A DNA stretch of 41,898 bases. Origin: an uncultured Clostridia bacterium (GTDB taxonomy: Bacteria > Bacillota > Clostridia > Oscillospirales > Oscillospiraceae). Below the pieces are notes generated by a model that searched no databases, had not been told where the DNA came from, and worked only from the letters and a program-made list of their open reading frames with translations. This document shows, piece after piece, positions 31,415 through 38,857 of this stretch. The stretch spans positions 1-41,898 of the forward strand of contig CAMZIY010000004.1 in the NCBI GenBank assembly GCA_947307365.1. Reading direction: 5' to 3'. A program made the position numbers and the translations under genes. Each line of letters opens with the position of its first letter. The stretch's first letter is position 1.

Positions 31415-32581
31415 TCATTCCAGCGCCGCCAGCTCGACCGCCACGTCGCAGCCCAGGGGCAGACGGATGGTGGGGACGAGCCCCGTATCCCGGCCTTCTT
31501 CCCCCACCAGCACCAGGGTCACGGCGCTGAAATACGGCTCCGCCTCGGCCAGGGAAGCCTCCAGCTCGGGGGTGAAGGAATCCGTGACCAGGATGAGGGC
31601 GCTCCGGCCGTAGGCGGACTCCGTGGGCAGGGGTCCCCGGGCGGGGGCCTCGCCGAAGGGCAGCAGGGCCAGCCAGCGGCGGATCTTCTCAAAATCCGCC
31701 ATGTTCAGGGCCTCTTCTCCGGCATGGACGCCCCGGGTATCGCACAGGGCCCGGATCACGGCGCTGCGGTTCCGGGAGAGGCAGTGGAGGGTGATGCAGG
31801 CCGCGGCCTCGCACACCGTATCCGCCCGGGCCAGGGCATCCTCCCCCGTCGCGCCATGGGCGCAGTTATCGATGAGCAGGGTCAGGTTTTCCCGGATGGG
31901 CTGCTCATACTGCTTCACATAGAGCTCCCCGTGGGCGGCGCTCTTTTTCCAGTTGATCTGCTTCAGCGGATCCCCGGGGCGGTACGCCCGGGCCCCGGAG
32001 ATGCTGTCCCCGCTCTCGGCATGATGCAGGAACCGCTCCCCGAAGAGCTTCTCGTCCGCCACGTCCGCGTACAGGGAGGAGGGGGCCTCGGCCCGGGGAT
32101 AGACCGTCAGCTCCGGCTGGCGGTAATAATGGAGCTTCCGCATATCGAAGCGCATGGGCAGCAGGCCGAAGATATCGGTGATCCGCATGGTGGTGATGCC
32201 GATGGGATAGACCCCCCGGTAGGGCATGGAGACCTTGAAGTCGAACTCCTTTCCCGCAAAGGGCAGCAGGCTGAAGGAGATCTGCCGGTTCTCGCTGGGG
32301 GCCGCCAGCTCCACGTCCATCCGCATCATGGAGAGAGGAAAGGGCTTCTCGTTCCGAATGGACAGGTGCAGGGCGGTCTCGCTGCCCTTGACGGCCTCCG
32401 AAGCGTCCAGAGTCTGGGTATAGGAAAAGGTGCGCACGGTCCACTGATTCAGCCCCAGGATGGCCAGCACCAGCAGGATCTGGGCGATCAGGATCACGTA
32501 CCAGATGCGCATGCCGGTATAGAGCCCGGCGAAAAGAAAGACGGGCATCAGCAGATAGAACAGGAAGCGCAGGACTTTCAT
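31415..32581 (-). CDS. DUF58-domain membrane protein
   Basis: A 388-residue protein with two N-terminal helices (about 5-45), a beta-rich middle and the DUF58 core with ARAYRPGDPLKQINWKKSAAHGELYVKQYE (about 190-220), which leads into a von Willebrand factor A-like fold (LTLLIDNCAHG). DUF58 proteins accompany MoxR ATPases, which are thought to act as chaperones on VWA-containing partners. Its ATG overlaps the moxR stop by ATGA, and the transglutaminase gene follows. Molecular role unproven. Confidence 0.92.
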   Translation of the reverse strand: MKVLRFLFYLLMPVFLFAGLYTGMRIWYVILIAQILLVLAILGLNQWTVRTFSYTQTLDASEAVKGSETALHLSIRNEKPFPLSMMRMDVELAAPSENRQISFSLLPFAGKEFDFKVSMPYRGVYPIGITTMRITDIFGLLPMRFDMRKLHYYRQPELTVYPRAEAPSSLYADVADEKLFGERFLHHAESGDSISGARAYRPGDPLKQINWKKSAAHGELYVKQYEQPIRENLTLLIDNCAHGATGEDALARADTVCEAAACITLHCLSRNRSAVIRALCDTRGVHAGEEALNMADFEKIRRWLALLPFGEAPARGPLPTESAYGRSALILVTDSFTPELEASLAEAEPYFSAVTLVLVGEEGRDTGLVPTIRLPLGCDVAVELAALE

Positions 32582-33516
32582 GACACCGCCGGGACCTTGA
32601 TCTCCCGGATGATGGAGGTGAGGATGCTGCTCCGGCTCTCCCCCCGGATGCCGCTGCGGCGGTCCAGGACCAGGCGGTGGGCCAGCACGTGGACGGCCAG
32701 CTTCTGCACGTCGTCCGGCAGGGTATAATCCCGTCCGGCGAAGAGGGCGTTGGCCATGGCCGCCTCCGTCAGGGCGATGCAGCCCCGGGGGCTGATGCCC
32801 AGGCTGATCCGCTCGTCCTTCCGGGTGGCCTCGGCGATCTGGATGATATAGTCCAGCACCGCGTCGGCGCAGATGATCTTTTTCCGCTCCTCCCTCAGGG
32901 CCAGGATATCCTCGGCGGAGGCCACAGGCTCCAGCTCGTCGATGGGCCGGGCGCGCATGTTGCGCTTCAGGATATCGATCTCCTCCTCATGGGTGGGGTA
33001 GCCCAGGGAGATCTGCATGAAGAACCGGTCCAGCTGCGCCTCCGGCAGCGGATAGGTGCCCGTGTGCTCCACCGGGTTCTGGGTGGCCAGGACGATAAAG
33101 GGGGAGGGCAGCGGATAGGTCTTCCCGTCGATGGTGAGCTGGGCCTCCTGCATGGCCTCCAGCAGGCTGGACTGGGTCTTGGGACTGGTGCGGTTGATCT
33201 CGTCCGCCAGCACGATCTGGGCCATAAGGCCGCCGAAGCAGACCTCCCGCTCCCCGGTCTTGGGGTTGAAGGCCGTGTAGCCGGTCACATCCGAGGGAAG
33301 CAGGTCGGAAGTAAACTGGATGCGGGAATAGGTGCAGTTCAGGGACCGGGCCAGGGCCGTCACCAGGGTGGTCTTCCCCAGGCCGGGCACGTCTTCGATC
33401 AGCACGTGGCCGCCGCAGACCAGGGCCAGGAGCATCTCCTCCGCCTGGGCCTCCTTGCCCACGATCACCTTTCCGATATTCTTCTTTACATTTTCCACCA
33501 GCTGAATGGCAGACAT
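32578..33516 (-). CDS. MoxR-family AAA+ ATPase
   Basis: A 312-residue ATPase. Walker A is DVPGLGKTTL (42-51), Walker B is IVLADEINRT, and the sensor 1 block is FIVLATQNPVEHTGTYPLPEAQLDRF. The C-terminal lid contains SLGISPRGCIALTEAAMANALFAGRDYTLPDDV. MoxR proteins are hexameric AAA+ machines that help mature partner complexes, here probably the DUF58 protein. AAGGCGGTGATC before the ATG is close to the full anti-Shine-Dalgarno match. It leads the three-gene unit moxR-DUF58-transglutaminase. Confidence 0.95.
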   Translation of the reverse strand: MSAIQLVENVKKNIGKVIVGKEAQAEEMLLALVCGGHVLIEDVPGLGKTTLVTALARSLNCTYSRIQFTSDLLPSDVTGYTAFNPKTGEREVCFGGLMAQIVLADEINRTSPKTQSSLLEAMQEAQLTIDGKTYPLPSPFIVLATQNPVEHTGTYPLPEAQLDRFFMQISLGYPTHEEEIDILKRNMRARPIDELEPVASAEDILALREERKKIICADAVLDYIIQIAEATRKDERISLGISPRGCIALTEAAMANALFAGRDYTLPDDVQKLAVHVLAHRLVLDRRSGIRGESRSSILTSIIREIKVPAVS

Positions 33517-33549
33517 AGGATCACCGCCTTATGGATTGTTGATAGATCA

Positions 33550-33578
33550 AGAATAACATTATCTGGGGGAGAATTCAA
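33550..33578 (-). promoter_or_regulatory. Promoter of the moxR operon
   Basis: TTGAAT (-35, 33573-33578) and TATTCT (-10, 33550-33555) separated by 17 bases on the minus strand. The start site would fall about 30 bases before ATG 33516. Confidence 0.7.
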
Positions 33579-33579
33579 T

Positions 33580-33607
33580 AAGCGGGAGTCCCAAAGGGCT
33601 CCCGCTT
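33580..33607. terminator. Hairpin between the ferredoxin and moxR genes, probable weak terminator
   Basis: A 9-bp perfect stem (AAGCGGGAG with CTCCCGCTT) that can be extended by CCC-GGG. It follows the ferredoxin-type gene by a few bases, but the T run on the minus strand is poor (TTATTG). It touches the moxR -35. Confidence 0.5.
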
Positions 33608-33616
33608 TACAGATGT

Positions 33617-34465
33617 TCAGGTTTCTTTTTCCGCCTTCTCCGGGGCCTTGGCGCGGACCCCCAGGCGCAGCGCCCGGGACGGGCAGCTGCGGGTACAGGC
33701 GCCGCAGCGGATGCACTCCGGACTGTTGGGCGTTTTCGACGGGTCCGTCTGCATGGGACAGGCTTTGGCGCAGGCGCCGCAGCCGGTGCAGCGGGTCTCA
33801 TCCAGGTGCATCCGGCAGAGGGCGACGGGGTTCAGCAGACCGTACAGCGCCCCCAGGGGGCACAGGTATTTGCAGAAGGGGCGGAAGATGAAAAGGCACA
33901 GGATCAGGATCCCCAGGGCGACGCCCAGCTTCCAGAAGAAGAGGCCGCCCACCTCCAGATGCAGCCGCTCCCCGTGGAGGAGCACCAGGGGCACGCCGCC
34001 CCCCAGGGTGCCCGCCGGGCAGAGATATTTGCAGAAGGCCGGGACCCAGTCCAGCACCAGGGCGGGCAGGCCGATCACCAGCACCAGGAGCACCCCGTAT
34101 TTCAGCTTCCGCAGCAGCTTATCCCCGGGAAAGGTCCCCAGCTTCCGCCGGGGAAAGGGCAGCTTGTGGAGCAGGTCCTGCAGCAGCCCGAAGGGGCAGA
34201 GGAAGCCGCATACCGCCCGGCCCAGCAGAGCGCCGAAGAAGAGCAGGAGGCCGACGACGTAATAGGGAAAGCGCACGGGGCGGGAAGACAGGAAGCCCTG
34301 GAGGGAGCCGATGGGACAGGCCCCCAGCGCCCCGGGACAGGAATAGCAGTTGAGCCCCGGCACGCAGACGCTTTTCAGCGCGCCCCGGTTGATCTTCCCG
34401 GTGAAAAAGCCCCGGAAATCCGCGTTCTGGACCAGCGCCGCCAGGAGCTGGATCCGCAGCCTCAC
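33617..34465 (-). CDS. Membrane polyferredoxin (NapH/MauN-like 4Fe-4S protein)
   Basis: A 282-residue integral membrane iron-sulfur protein. Helices alternate with conserved cysteine motifs: CVPGLNCYSCPGALGACPIG at the start (extracytoplasmic or membrane face), GFLCPFGLLQDLLHK, FCKYLCPAGTL and FCKYLCPLGALYGLLN, as in NapH/CcoG-type proteins. At the C-terminus are two cytosolic 4Fe-4S ferredoxin motifs, CTGCGACAKACP (from C226) and CIRCGACTRSCP (from C251). It probably relays electrons from cytosolic donors to the outer face. I chose GTG 34465 (MRLRIQLL...), though TTG 34480 is possible; AAGGGG is close to GTG. It is the third gene after the TlpA-like and CXXC proteins. Confidence 0.85.
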   Translation of the reverse strand: MRLRIQLLAALVQNADFRGFFTGKINRGALKSVCVPGLNCYSCPGALGACPIGSLQGFLSSRPVRFPYYVVGLLLFFGALLGRAVCGFLCPFGLLQDLLHKLPFPRRKLGTFPGDKLLRKLKYGVLLVLVIGLPALVLDWVPAFCKYLCPAGTLGGGVPLVLLHGERLHLEVGGLFFWKLGVALGILILCLFIFRPFCKYLCPLGALYGLLNPVALCRMHLDETRCTGCGACAKACPMQTDPSKTPNSPECIRCGACTRSCPSRALRLGVRAKAPEKAEKET

Positions 34466-34472
34466 GTTCCCC

Positions 34473-34610
34473 TTACCCAACGCCGATACACTCCAGGCAG
34501 ACGCGGACCGCCTTCATCAGGACTTCCTTCGCCTGCCCCTCCGCGACGCCCGCAGCGATCAGCGCCGCGGCCAGGATCAGAGTCAGAATGGTGAAACCCC
34601 GTTTCTTCAT
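34473..34610 (-). CDS. CD1871A-family small CXXC membrane protein
   Basis: A 45-residue protein found by direct translation: a basic start (MKKRGF), one hydrophobic helix of about 15 residues (LTLILAAALIAAGVA), then a short tail ending VLMKAVRVCLECIGVG with a CXXC pair (CLEC, positions 38-41). This is the pattern of the CD1871A family of clostridia. Its ATG overlaps the TlpA-like stop (ATGA), and the ferredoxin gene starts within a few bases of its own stop. I infer a membrane thiol or metal shuttle between the ferredoxin and the TlpA-like protein. No function has been shown. Confidence 0.85.
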   Translation of the reverse strand: MKKRGFTILTLILAAALIAAGVAEGQAKEVLMKAVRVCLECIGVG

Positions 34611-35548
34611 TTCAGGAGCTCTTCGATGATGGCAGCCCAGGAGTTATAGTTCCGGCTGCCGATATAGGCTTCGCCCAGGACCTTGCCGTTCCCGTCCAGG
34701 AAGATCGTCGTGGGGAAATAGCCCGTGTTCAGCCAGGGATCGAATTCCTCCACATAGCGCAGGCTGGGATAGGTGACGCCCATCTCCTCCACCGTCCTGA
34801 TATTGCCGGACTCATCCTCCGCCAGATACACGCCCAGCATCTGTACTCCCCGGTCGGCATAGTCCTTTGAGATCTGCTCCAGCTCGGGCAGTTCCCCGAC
34901 GCAGGGACGGCACCAGTATCCCCAGAGGTTCAGGATGGTGAGCCTGTGCCCCGCGAAGCATTCTTCCGTCCAGGTGTTCCCGTCCAGGTCCACCGTGGTG
35001 AAGGAGATGTCCGGCGCCCAGTCGGCGGGCTGAGGCTCCGGTTCGCCTTCCGCCGTGAAGATGAGCATGGTGCGGCTTTTCTCATCGTAGCTCACCCTGA
35101 AGCCCAGGGCGCCGCCCAGGTCCCGCAGCTTGAAGTAGTTGTAGCCGTCGATGTTGTAGGCGACGAGGGAGGAATCCTCCCGACCGTTGATATACAGGGT
35201 CTGGAGGCTTGCGACCGCCTCTTTGCTCTCCATGCCGAGGGACTGCAGCTCGCTGCCGTCCGCCGTATAGGATTCTCCGGTGACGATGTGGATGGAGTTG
35301 GTCTTCTCCCTGTACTCCACGGAGAAGCGGGCCGGGGTATCCCGGAGCAGGCAGGCCACGTCCCGGAGCTTGAAATAGTTGTTGTCGTGGATGTTGTAGG
35401 CCGTGACGGGGGCGTTCTCCCCGTCGATGGTCAGCTTCTGGTTGGAGACCACGGCGGTATCCGCCGCCAGGGCGGCGGTGCCCAGGGTCAGCGCCAGGAT
35501 GAGAGTCAGCGCCAGGCAGAGCAGGCGTTTGCGACACGCTTTCTTCAT
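34607..35548 (-). CDS. Exported TlpA-like thiol-disulfide protein with stalk-like N-terminal repeats
   Basis: A 313-residue secreted protein. A signal peptide (MKKACRKRLLCLALTLILAL, cut probably after AALA) is followed by two copper-amine-oxidase-N-type repeats (about 35-95 and 105-165; each has YNI...NYFKLRDV/L and a short beta tail) and a C-terminal TlpA/ResA thioredoxin fold with WGYWCRPCVGELPELE (C213 and C216) and GYFPTTIFLDGNGKVL (cis-Pro loop TT after P). It probably reduces disulfides in exported proteins. The CXXC and ferredoxin genes overlap or abut it. AAAGGATG precedes ATG 35548. Confidence 0.9.
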   Translation of the reverse strand: MKKACRKRLLCLALTLILALTLGTAALAADTAVVSNQKLTIDGENAPVTAYNIHDNNYFKLRDVACLLRDTPARFSVEYREKTNSIHIVTGESYTADGSELQSLGMESKEAVASLQTLYINGREDSSLVAYNIDGYNYFKLRDLGGALGFRVSYDEKSRTMLIFTAEGEPEPQPADWAPDISFTTVDLDGNTWTEECFAGHRLTILNLWGYWCRPCVGELPELEQISKDYADRGVQMLGVYLAEDESGNIRTVEEMGVTYPSLRYVEEFDPWLNTGYFPTTIFLDGNGKVLGEAYIGSRNYNSWAAIIEELLK

Positions 35549-35594
35549 AACGGATGCATCCTTTCTTATCAGCCTTACCGGGCCGTTTTGCGAA

Positions 35595-35623
35595 AGTATA
35601 TCACCGGGCCGGCAGATGTACAA
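35595..35623 (-). promoter_or_regulatory. Promoter of the TlpA-CXXC-ferredoxin operon
   Basis: TTGTAC (-35, 35618-35623) and TATACT (-10, 35595-35600) separated by 17 bases; TGA directly before the -10 completes an extended -10. The leader is about 40 bases long. Confidence 0.82.
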
Positions 35624-35653
35624 GGAGGATGGAGGCGAAAGGCGGCCTGAGAT

Positions 35654-35690
35654 AAAAAGGATCTTTGCCCCAGGCCGCGGCAGGGATCCT
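35654..35690 (-). terminator. Probable terminator of the sigma/anti-sigma unit
   Basis: On the minus strand AGGATC pairs with GATCCT, with a second short inner stem (TGCC/GGCA) after a 2x2 internal loop, followed by TTTTTATC. It is an imperfect hairpin but correctly placed, 26 bases after the anti-sigma-like gene. Confidence 0.55.
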
Positions 35691-35715
35691 GAATCTGTTC
35701 TGATCCGGGTCGGGA

Positions 35716-37161
35716 TCATCTTGCATACCGCGCCGTCTCCCCCGTATCCGTCAGGCCGATCAGCGCGCCCGACGCATCGAAGGCATAGCGGAACACCTGA
35801 CAGGTGCCGCCGATGGAAAAGGCGCTGGTAGCCGGGGAAAAGAAGGCGGAAACGACGCTCTCCACATCCCACTCCAGACAGGAGCCGTCTTTCACGGAGA
35901 GCTTTCCCCCCAGGGAGCCCTGCACGGAATAGAAGGTCCGGGGGGTCCCCCCTTCCGGATCGCACAGGAGCAGGAGGGCGGTATAGTTCTCCCGCACCAG
36001 AGGCGTCAGCTCCTCTTCGGTGATCTCCCAGCCGTGATCGAAGATATAGTCGAGGATCCGGGCGATCTCGTGCCGTCCGCCCTCGTCGTGCTGCACGGGC
36101 ACGGCGTAGGCCGAAAGATATACCTTCCCGCCGAACTCCGCCATATCCACGATGTGATAGACGCAGTCCTCCCCCTCGTAGGCATAGTCCCCGATCACGT
36201 TTCCCTCCCGGTCCATGCGGAAGAGGTGGGCGTAATCCCCCTCGTTGTAGCTCCCCAGCTGCAGGATATACCCGTCCCCCAGACGGGCCGCGTTCCAGAT
36301 GCCGTAGTTCCCCACCTCGGTCTGACGGAAACTCAGCTCCTTCCCCGCCGGGTCATAGCGGCTGAGACACAGATACCGCAAGTCCCCCCGGCTGATCACC
36401 CCCCAGGCGCCTTCCCCGTCGGGCAGAACAGCAGCGATGGATTCGAGCTGAAATCCGTGGAGCAGGGGCTGCTGCCACAGCACCTCTCCTCTCTCGTCCA
36501 CGCAGGCGATCCAGGCATAGGCGGTCTCCCCGGAGGTCAGGGTCTCGTTCCAGCCCCAGACCAGGATCCCCTCCGGATACCGGGCGAAATCATCCAGATA
36601 AAAGGGGAATTCCGCGGTCCAGACCGTCTCCCCGTCCCGGCGGCACTCCAGCAGACTGGCCTCCAGGGTGTCCGAGCGGCCCTCATGGTGGGCATACCGG
36701 TAATCCCACCGGAAGCTGATCCCATCCTCTTCCGGAGTCTCCGTTCGGGTCCTTCTGTCCCAAAGGGCGGCCAGCTCCTCCGGGGAAGTATCCCTTTGGG
36801 CGATCTCCCACCCGGGGACGGTCTGCCGGATCACCTCCGTCGTCTTTCCGAAGGTGAAGCGCCGGGTGGTGATATCCCGATAGACCTCCTTGATCTCGCT
36901 GCGGCTGAGCCCCTCCGGTGACAGGCCGTTTTCTTCAAAAAACGTGACCGCCGTTTCATAGGCTCGCGCTTCGGCGGCGCGGGCGTAAACGGCGGAGCCC
37001 AGCGCCAGGACGACCAGCACGCAGGCCGCCGCCATCCCCCACCGGAAGCGGCGGACCTTCGGGGCCGCGGAACGGCCCGCCTTCGCGGCGGATCCCGTCG
37101 CCTCATCGACGTATTTATCATCGATTCCGCTGATGATCTCAGAGAGCTTTTCCCGATTCAC
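35716..37161 (-). CDS. Membrane anti-sigma-like protein with a large extracytoplasmic domain
   Basis: A 481-residue protein: a cytosolic N-terminus (MNREKLSEIISGIDDKYVDEA, about 1-41), one membrane helix (about 43-62, GMAAACVLVVLALGSAVYA) and a large outer domain with repeated strand patterns (AWGVISRGDLRYLCLSRYD, GIWNAARLGDGYILQLGSY, VIGDYAYEGEDCVYHIVDMA), suggestive of a beta-propeller. Its GTG start overlaps the sigma stop (GTGA), so it is probably the partner that holds the sigma factor at the membrane. I do not recognise the family or ligand. GGAGGGGG precedes the GTG. Confidence 0.75.
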   Translation of the reverse strand: MNREKLSEIISGIDDKYVDEATGSAAKAGRSAAPKVRRFRWGMAAACVLVVLALGSAVYARAAEARAYETAVTFFEENGLSPEGLSRSEIKEVYRDITTRRFTFGKTTEVIRQTVPGWEIAQRDTSPEELAALWDRRTRTETPEEDGISFRWDYRYAHHEGRSDTLEASLLECRRDGETVWTAEFPFYLDDFARYPEGILVWGWNETLTSGETAYAWIACVDERGEVLWQQPLLHGFQLESIAAVLPDGEGAWGVISRGDLRYLCLSRYDPAGKELSFRQTEVGNYGIWNAARLGDGYILQLGSYNEGDYAHLFRMDREGNVIGDYAYEGEDCVYHIVDMAEFGGKVYLSAYAVPVQHDEGGRHEIARILDYIFDHGWEITEEELTPLVRENYTALLLLCDPEGGTPRTFYSVQGSLGGKLSVKDGSCLEWDVESVVSAFFSPATSAFSIGGTCQVFRYAFDASGALIGLTDTGETARYAR

Positions 37162-37715
37162 AGCGATACCCCCTCCTCTTCCAGATGCTTCCGCAGGGCC
37201 TTGCGGATCCGGGACAGACGCACCGAGACGGCGTGTTTGCTCATGTGAAACAGCTCCGCCAGCTCCCCGACGGAGTCGGCATGCCAGAAGCGCCGGACGA
37301 ACAGGACCCTGCTCCCGGGATCCAGCGTTTCCAGGAAGGCATTGATGATCCCTGCGACCTCCTTCGCCTCCGCAGCCTCCTGGGGGGTCCCTGCGGCGGG
37401 AATACATTCCGCCAGCTCCTCCAGGGCGGCGTCGTAGACGCTGTTCCGCTTCCGGGCCGTGTTCGCGTGATACCGCTTCAGGGCCTGGTTGCGCACGATC
37501 CGGCAGACGTAGCTCAAAAGCGGATCCGGCCGCAGGGGCGGCACCGTATTCCACACGGCGAGATACGCGTCGTTCAGGCACTCCTCCGCGTCTCGCCGGT
37601 CGTTCAGGATGTTCTCCGCGGTCCGGCGGCAGACGGTCCCGTATTTCCGGGCGAGCTCGGTGACCGCCTGCTCCGAGCGGGCGAAGAACAATTCAATGAT
37701 CCGGTCGTCGTCCAA
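37158..37715 (-). CDS. ECF-type sigma-70 factor
   Basis: A 185-residue sigma factor with region 2 (about 8-75: ELARKYGTVCRRTAENILNDRRDAEECLNDAYLAVWNTVPPL) and region 4 (about 120-178: LDPGSRVLFVRRFWHADSVGELAELFHMSKHAVSVRLSRIRKAL, a helix-turn-helix). It lacks regions 1 and 3, as in ECF sigmas. It starts with TTG after GGAAGGTGAG. It is coupled to the membrane protein downstream. I found no obvious copy of its own promoter, so its target genes cannot be named. Confidence 0.92.
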   Translation of the reverse strand: MDDDRIIELFFARSEQAVTELARKYGTVCRRTAENILNDRRDAEECLNDAYLAVWNTVPPLRPDPLLSYVCRIVRNQALKRYHANTARKRNSVYDAALEELAECIPAAGTPQEAAEAKEVAGIINAFLETLDPGSRVLFVRRFWHADSVGELAELFHMSKHAVSVRLSRIRKALRKHLEEEGVSL

Positions 37716-37823
37716 GCGCTCACCTTCCCTTCTGTCTCACCTGTATACTACGGATCCGGCGGCGAATATCTCAGAGCATTTCGAAAATCATCGGGACCGG
37801 GGGGCCCTCCTGCCCCGCTTCCC

Positions 37824-37852
37824 TTGTCCCGCCGCCCTTCCTATGATAAAAT
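37824..37852 (+). promoter_or_regulatory. Promoter for the dehydrogenase-M42 operon
   Basis: TTGTCC (-35, 37824-37829) and TAAAAT (-10, 37847-37852), 17-base spacer, with TGA before the -10 (extended -10). Start would be near 37859, about 25 bases before ATG 37885. Confidence 0.78.
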
Positions 37853-37884
37853 GAGAAAAAAGTATAAGGAAAGGATGTGTCCTG

Positions 37885-38838
37885 ATGAACGGCAAACCGA
37901 CAAAGGTCCTGGTGGTGGGCGCCCACAGCGAGGAGGGCCTCCGGCGTTTCCGGGCGCTCCCCGGCTGCAGTCTCGTCATCACGGAGAATTTCCGGGATAT
38001 CCCCCGGGAGGATCTGCAGGAGGCGGAGATCTTCGTGGGGCTGCCCAATCCCGAAATGGTGCGGCAGATGCCCAAGCTGCGCTTCATTCAGCTGTACAGC
38101 GCCGGAGCCAACAACTACTCCTGGCTGCCGAAGGAGATCACCCTGGCCAACGCCTACGGCGCATACGGAGAATCCATTGCGGAACACCTGCTCACCACCA
38201 CCCTCATGGCCATGAAGCGCATGCCGGAATACCTGCGGATGCAGGACCGGCAGGAGTGGACTTTGCTGGACAATATCGACCGCTTTTCCGGTTCCAAGGT
38301 GCTGTCCGTGGGGATGGGGGCCATCGGCACCGCGTATCTGCGGAAGGCCTCCGCACTGGGAGCCGAATGCTGGGGCGTGCGCCGCACCCTGCACGACCGT
38401 CCGGATTTCCTCCGGGACCTGGTCACCCCGGAGGGGATGGACGCCCTTCTGCCGGAGATGGACGTGGTGGCCCTCAGTCTGCCGGGAACGGACGACGCGG
38501 CGGGCATGTTCGACGAGCGGCGGCTCCGGCTGATGAAGAAGTCCGCCATCCTCCTGAACGTGGGCCGGGGCAACTGCGTGGTGACGGAGGACCTCCTGCG
38601 AGTGGTGGCGGAGGGCTGGTTCAAGGCCGTCTGCCTGGACGTGATGGATCCGGAGCCTCTGCCCAAGGGGCATCCCCTGTGGACCGCTCCCCGGGTGTGG
38701 ATCACGCCCCATATTTCCGGCGGCTACCGCGCCGGGGTCAACTACGACCGGGTGATCGACGCCGTGATCCGCAACCTCACCCTGGTCCTGCAGGGTCAGC
38801 CGCCGGTGCACATCGTGGACCGGAAACTGGGATACTGA
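37885..38838 (+). CDS. D-2-hydroxyacid dehydrogenase family protein
   Basis: A 317-residue NAD(P)-dependent dehydrogenase of the D-isomer-specific 2-hydroxyacid family. The Rossmann motif VGMGAIGTAYLRK is near 145-157; the catalytic Arg is in NVGRGN, the Glu in DVMDPEPLP and the His in TPHISGG. The N-terminal lid is short. Family members reduce 2-oxoacids to D-hydroxyacids or the reverse; the exact substrate cannot be read. AAGGAAAGGATG precedes the ATG. It is followed after 19 bases by the M42 peptidase gene in one operon. Confidence 0.9.
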   Translation: MNGKPTKVLVVGAHSEEGLRRFRALPGCSLVITENFRDIPREDLQEAEIFVGLPNPEMVRQMPKLRFIQLYSAGANNYSWLPKEITLANAYGAYGESIAEHLLTTTLMAMKRMPEYLRMQDRQEWTLLDNIDRFSGSKVLSVGMGAIGTAYLRKASALGAECWGVRRTLHDRPDFLRDLVTPEGMDALLPEMDVVALSLPGTDDAAGMFDERRLRLMKKSAILLNVGRGNCVVTEDLLRVVAEGWFKAVCLDVMDPEPLPKGHPLWTAPRVWITPHISGGYRAGVNYDRVIDAVIRNLTLVLQGQPPVHIVDRKLGY

Positions 38839-38857
38839 ACGGAAAGGAACGGCAGCC

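Noticed and set aside
29093..32728. Plus-strand open frame of 1211 codons opposite the moxR operon
   Set aside because: It is antisense to three well-recognised genes, has low-complexity Gly/Gln/His-rich sequence and no Shine-Dalgarno; GC-rich DNA leaves such frames open.
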